From the IMG/VR virus record IMGVR_UViG_3300031578_000313, positions 1 to 24,787 of that record: a stretch of DNA of 24,787 bases. One strand, written 5' to 3'. The notes below the pieces were generated by a model. The model saw nothing but the letters and a program-made list of their open reading frames with translations, was not told where the DNA came from and made no database searches. The translations under genes and the position numbers were made by a program. Of the stretch, positions 22,059 to 24,787 are shown one piece after another; within the stretch, counting starts at the first letter, position 1, and every line of letters starts with the position of its first letter. This stretch comes from a virus.

Positions 22059-22714
22059 ACCGCTTCCTCCCCAAGTGTGGGTGTTCCATCTTCGTCAACA
22101 CTTTCCCCGGCCTGCTCAATAGAGATGGTAAATTCGTCCTCGGCCTCGGCATCATCATCCACAGTAGCCTTGTCGCTGGGGTGTAAATTTATTAGAGGCC
22201 CATCCTTTTTGTGAAGTTCGGCGGCTATAGCAACTGTTTCTTCTGTTTCTGCAAACAGCTCCTCTAAAGCCAATAGCGAAAGAGTCAGAGACTTTGGCAA
22301 TCTCATCTTCTCATGTTTATCTTCCATGGCTGTAACCTGCTCGCCAATGTCTTTCATAACAAGCTCTCTGTATGGCGATTTCGGCAAAGCCAAAAGAACC
22401 ATACGAAAGATTTTTGACCTTGTAATGGATACCTCAAAGTGCTTCCGGTCAGCCTCAACCGACTCCTCGCGGAACCTAAGCTCTTTGAGCAATACTACCT
22501 GGTCTCTGGTAACAAGCTCCGCTTCCGAGATACCGGCATAAGGGTCTCGGACTACATCTAGATTCGCAATACTTGTGATGTAACTTTCGTTTTTATCAAA
22601 ATGTTCAGAATGTTCAGACATAACTTGTTCTCCTTCTATTTTTCCACAGCATTTCTTATACTTTAGCCCCGAACCACAACGGCAAGGGGCGTTACGTTTT
22701 TGCTTCGTTTGCAT
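22055..22714 (-). CDS. SEC-C motif (zinc) protein
   Basis: 219 residues, ATG at 22712-22714. The N-terminus carries a SEC-C motif: C11-R-C13 ... C22-C23 in NAPCRCGSGLKYKKCCG, the zinc site first known from the C-terminus of SecA and found in many unrelated proteins as a binding adaptor. The rest is helical and acidic, ending in an Asp/Glu-rich tail (TVDDDAEAEDEFTISIEQAG). An internal ATG (22619-22621, residue 32) has a better SD (AAGGAG, 8 bases), so a form lacking the motif may also be made. It follows the terminase genes; its role is unknown, protein-protein binding is likely. Confidence 0.84.
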   Translation of the reverse strand: MQTKQKRNAPCRCGSGLKYKKCCGKIEGEQVMSEHSEHFDKNESYITSIANLDVVRDPYAGISEAELVTRDQVVLLKELRFREESVEADRKHFEVSITRSKIFRMVLLALPKSPYRELVMKDIGEQVTAMEDKHEKMRLPKSLTLSLLALEELFAETEETVAIAAELHKKDGPLINLHPSDKATVDDDAEAEDEFTISIEQAGESVDEDGTPTLGEEAV

Positions 22715-22763
22715 TTTCTTCTGCTCGCATCTCGTCGGTCATGTCAATATCTACTATGAGCAT
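22692..22763 (-). CDS. Possible micro-ORF (23 aa) overlapping the SEC-C start
   Basis: ATG at 22761-22763 with SD AGGAG four bases upstream, reading MLIVDIDMTDEMRAEENANE and ending at TAA 22692-22694 inside the SEC-C gene (23-base overlap). Its start overlaps the stop of the 47-aa ORF. It has an SD and a reading frame but is tiny and acidic; it may act mainly as a coupling leader for the SEC-C gene rather than encode a functional peptide. Confidence 0.4.
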   Translation of the reverse strand: MLIVDIDMTDEMRAEENANEAKT

Positions 22764-22897
22764 TCTTCTCCTGTGGCTTGGCTCTTAGCCTTTACAAACT
22801 TACAATAAACCAAGCCTTCCTTTCTTGTGCCGAGAGGATACTTCTGTTTAATATGTTTGGCTCTTAGCATTCTTCTCTGTATTCTGGTTAGATTCAT
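22754..22897 (-). CDS. Small basic hypothetical protein (47 aa)
   Basis: 47 residues from ATG 22895-22897 to TAG 22754-22756, with GGAAGGA upstream. Strongly basic (MNLTRIQRRMLRAKHIKQKY, KEGLVYCKFVKAKSQATGEE), helix-prone start, two Cys (32 and 46). It fills the gap between terminase and the SEC-C gene, its SD is good, and its basic composition suggests nucleic-acid or packaging-complex contact. No family recognised. Confidence 0.7.
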   Translation of the reverse strand: MNLTRIQRRMLRAKHIKQKYPLGTRKEGLVYCKFVKAKSQATGEECS

Positions 22898-22909
22898 ACT
22901 TCGTCCTTC

Positions 22910-24694
22910 CTATTCAAACTCGCTCATATCTTCATAAAGCAGACCAAACTCATCCTCGTCATCTTCGACCTCGACCGCTCCCATTACCGCAATGTTTCTC
23001 TCAGGCTTAGTTTCCTGCCTGTCCCAGGACAAGTCCTCGTTCAATGGGCATCGCTGGTGGAGCTGCAACAATCCACCTAAAGTAATCACGCAGTCATCAT
23101 GCTCCCCTGTCTCGGCTTGCGGCTTTCCCTGCGGGTTCCATATAAAAACTCTCATTTCTTCAACGAATCGAATGTCGAAGACCTGTAGTTCATGCTCTTG
23201 AGTCGCCTTCTGCAAGTCGGCTATCATTGGCTTTCTGGTCTTGAGTGTGGTCTTCCAGCCGAGGTTCTTAGAGTCCTCTCGCTGTACGGTTTCCTCCTTG
23301 TGTTCCCGCCAGTAGATGAATGGATAGTCCGCTCTCTTGAACGCATCAAGTACGCTTTGACCTATCGAGTTCATCTCTGGCGAGGCCCAGGCATAGTTGT
23401 AGAACTTTGCGGCCATAATCATCTGGTCGCCAAACTCTATCGTGTCCGGCCGGCCATAATATGTTATGGGCATTTTGAAATGGTTACGATCCAGAATACC
23501 GGCCACCGAACGGTCAGGGTCGCTCTTTTTGTCATTGGGGTCTGATAACACTCCCTCTGCAACATCGCCAAAACAGGCGTAGCTATGGTGCTTTATAGGC
23601 CACTCCCACACGCTCCAACAGTTCTGCCTGCGATTGACGTGCCGATATTTGACCTTACCATCTTGCTCATAGAACTCTATTGTAGCTACCGGGGGACGGC
23701 ACCAATTCTCCATAATATCAAGGTCGGTAGGCTTGAATACCATCCGACCGGTTGCTCGCTCTGCTTCCCTTGCCGTCCGGGGATATTCCTGCTTAAACAA
23801 ATCATAATCACCACCACATTTATTCTGGACCTTGAGTAGAGCAAAATATACCTGCTCCTGGGTTAGCGTAATGCCCATCTCTAACCCCTCTTTGATATAC
23901 TCATCCATTTCAGGGGTCATATTCGGTACAGTTTTGCAGCCCTTAGGTAATGGCTCTTGATATTCTTCCTCGTCTTGCCAGCTCAAGAATATAGGCAGAT
24001 AGCCTCGAAGTACCGTTGGGTCAATCTCTTTTGTGCCGTCCTCGTTGTTCTTATACAAGCCCCTCATTCGCTTGACGGCAGCCCAATATAGCTTTGAAAA
24101 TGCGTTGGTTGTCCCATTAGCTGTAGTCTCTAAGACTATCATTGTATTGGGCTCATCCGGCACTTCCTGTAAAATACCAAGTAATTGCTTTTCTGCGTTC
24201 TTCCAGAATGTTACCTCGGTCAAGTGAACACCCTGTGTAGTCCCACCCCTCCCTAATACATCTTTGCCAGCAGTTTGACACAATATCGAGGACCTGTGGG
24301 GAGCTGAATATTTAATCTCTTTTCGATTTGAGTGTACGGTAGTCCTTCTGACATCAAGAGGTACTTCCTGTTGAAATATTTTAGTCATATTAAAGACTTT
24401 ATCTGTACCATCCAGGTCCATTGAAACCAGGCAGGCGTGCCAATTCTCCTGGCGATTAGCCTTCTCAAATATGCAAGCCTCAATGAATGTCGATATTCCT
24501 CGCTGCCTGCATTTGTAGATGAGCAGCATTATTGGCAATCCATACTTGGCTTGAAGGGCCATCGCATTATTGACTTTGAGCTGGGCTTTATTATGAATCA
24601 AAGGTACGAGCTTGGTCTTCTTATCGACTATCTTCAGGTTCTCCTGCTGCCAGCCCAATGAAGTCGCTTTGTATTCTTCAAGCAGAGTCGCCAT
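22910..24694 (-). CDS. terL: Terminase large subunit
   Basis: 594 residues, ATG at 24692-24694 with AAGGAG upstream. The ATPase motor shows Walker A KCRQRGIST (61-69), the Walker B-type strand QGVHLTEVTFW with E160, and motif III LETTANG (188-194). The RNase H-like nuclease carries GDVAEG with D377 (376-381), ASPEMNSIG (437-445), the family loop LGWKTT (478-483) and EHDDCV with D533/D534 (531-536). TerL docks on the portal, drives DNA into the procapsid and cuts it. The gene overlaps the preceding frame by 17 bases, and its length is normal. An acidic C-terminal tail (EVEDDEDEFG) may be the portal-binding part. The clearest assignment in the window. Confidence 0.95.
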   Translation of the reverse strand: MATLLEEYKATSLGWQQENLKIVDKKTKLVPLIHNKAQLKVNNAMALQAKYGLPIMLLIYKCRQRGISTFIEACIFEKANRQENWHACLVSMDLDGTDKVFNMTKIFQQEVPLDVRRTTVHSNRKEIKYSAPHRSSILCQTAGKDVLGRGGTTQGVHLTEVTFWKNAEKQLLGILQEVPDEPNTMIVLETTANGTTNAFSKLYWAAVKRMRGLYKNNEDGTKEIDPTVLRGYLPIFLSWQDEEEYQEPLPKGCKTVPNMTPEMDEYIKEGLEMGITLTQEQVYFALLKVQNKCGGDYDLFKQEYPRTAREAERATGRMVFKPTDLDIMENWCRPPVATIEFYEQDGKVKYRHVNRRQNCWSVWEWPIKHHSYACFGDVAEGVLSDPNDKKSDPDRSVAGILDRNHFKMPITYYGRPDTIEFGDQMIMAAKFYNYAWASPEMNSIGQSVLDAFKRADYPFIYWREHKEETVQREDSKNLGWKTTLKTRKPMIADLQKATQEHELQVFDIRFVEEMRVFIWNPQGKPQAETGEHDDCVITLGGLLQLHQRCPLNEDLSWDRQETKPERNIAVMGAVEVEDDEDEFGLLYEDMSEFE

Positions 24695-24787
24695 TACTAC
24701 CCTCTATACTCCTTTGGTCTATCCCTGTCCCTGCTTCCTCGGCCTCGATGATTCGCTTTTTCATTTCTTCGATAGTTAAAGGCTTTG
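24678..24787 (-). CDS. C-terminal 35 residues of a gene in the terminase-small-subunit position (partial)
   Basis: The open frame from the right edge reads KPLTIEEMKKRIIEAEEAGT then a short polar tail, ending at TGA 24678-24680, inside the terminase gene (17-base overlap). Helical, acidic; too short to classify. Its location directly ahead of TerL makes a terminase small subunit the first guess, but the visible part carries no diagnostic motif. Confidence 0.6.
   Translation of the reverse strand, partial: KPLTIEEMKKRIIEAEEAGTGIDQRSIEGSNGDSA

Noticed and set aside
1-24787. Diversity-generating retroelement
   Set aside because: No reverse transcriptase frame and no matching template/variable repeat pair were seen near the LamG or fibre-like genes.
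1-24787. CRISPR array, tRNA genes, insertion sequence or attachment site
   Set aside because: No regularly spaced repeats, cloverleaf, transposase or integrase sequence was found; gaps between genes are all under 200 bases.

Overview
The window is the late (packaging and virion) region of a tailed bacteriophage (Caudoviricetes). Every credible gene lies on the minus strand, so transcription runs from the right edge to the left edge. Genes are packed with ATGA/GTGA/TAATG start-stop overlaps and carry strong purine-rich Shine-Dalgarno (SD) sites, and the standard code reads cleanly. A P22-sized portal, a gp4-like adaptor, a gp10-like tail hub and absence of tape-measure, tube and sheath genes suggest podovirus morphology. 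No integrase, repressor, tRNA, CRISPR, reverse transcriptase or transposase is visible, so lifestyle and host cannot be read from this piece. It most resembles environmental, uncultured phages.

Layout in transcription order. (1) Right edge to 22.0 kb: the tail end of a gene in the terminase small-subunit position, the large terminase TerL, two very small ORFs and a SEC-C zinc-motif protein. (2) 22.1-17.4 kb: small proteins, one with a membrane segment, then putative virion/receptor proteins (a LamG-like lectin-fold protein, a fibre-like protein and a small fibre-type domain protein with a signal-peptide-like N-terminus) and two Cys-rich or small proteins. (3) 17.3-14.7 kb: portal and three small genes, closed by two tandem intrinsic terminators. 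(4) 14.5-11.7 kb: scaffold, major capsid protein, another intrinsic terminator, and two small virion proteins. (5) 11.6-8.4 kb: a four-gene enzyme cassette inserted among structural genes: SAM methyltransferase, radical SAM enzyme, 62-aa Cys-rich protein, and a GT-B-like glycosyltransferase with a C-terminal zinc ribbon. (6) 8.4-3.2 kb: adaptor with a beta insertion, signal-peptide-bearing fibre-like protein, tail hub, two small proteins, and an F5/8C (discoidin)-like protein. (7) 3.3 kb to the left edge: GNAT acetyltransferase, then three likely ejection/internal virion proteins, the last running off the window.

The structural genes form an ordinary head and short-tail programme: TerL pumps DNA through the portal into a scaffold-assembled capsid, the adaptor and hub close it, and ejection proteins are loaded inside. 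The parts that look new are the MTase-rSAM-Cys-GT cassette in the virion operon, six exact copies of an 11-base SD module at gene junctions, a recurring D/E-Y-F short motif shared by the three consecutive ejection proteins, several unrelated small Cys-rich proteins, and fibre-type proteins with secretion-signal-like N-termini.
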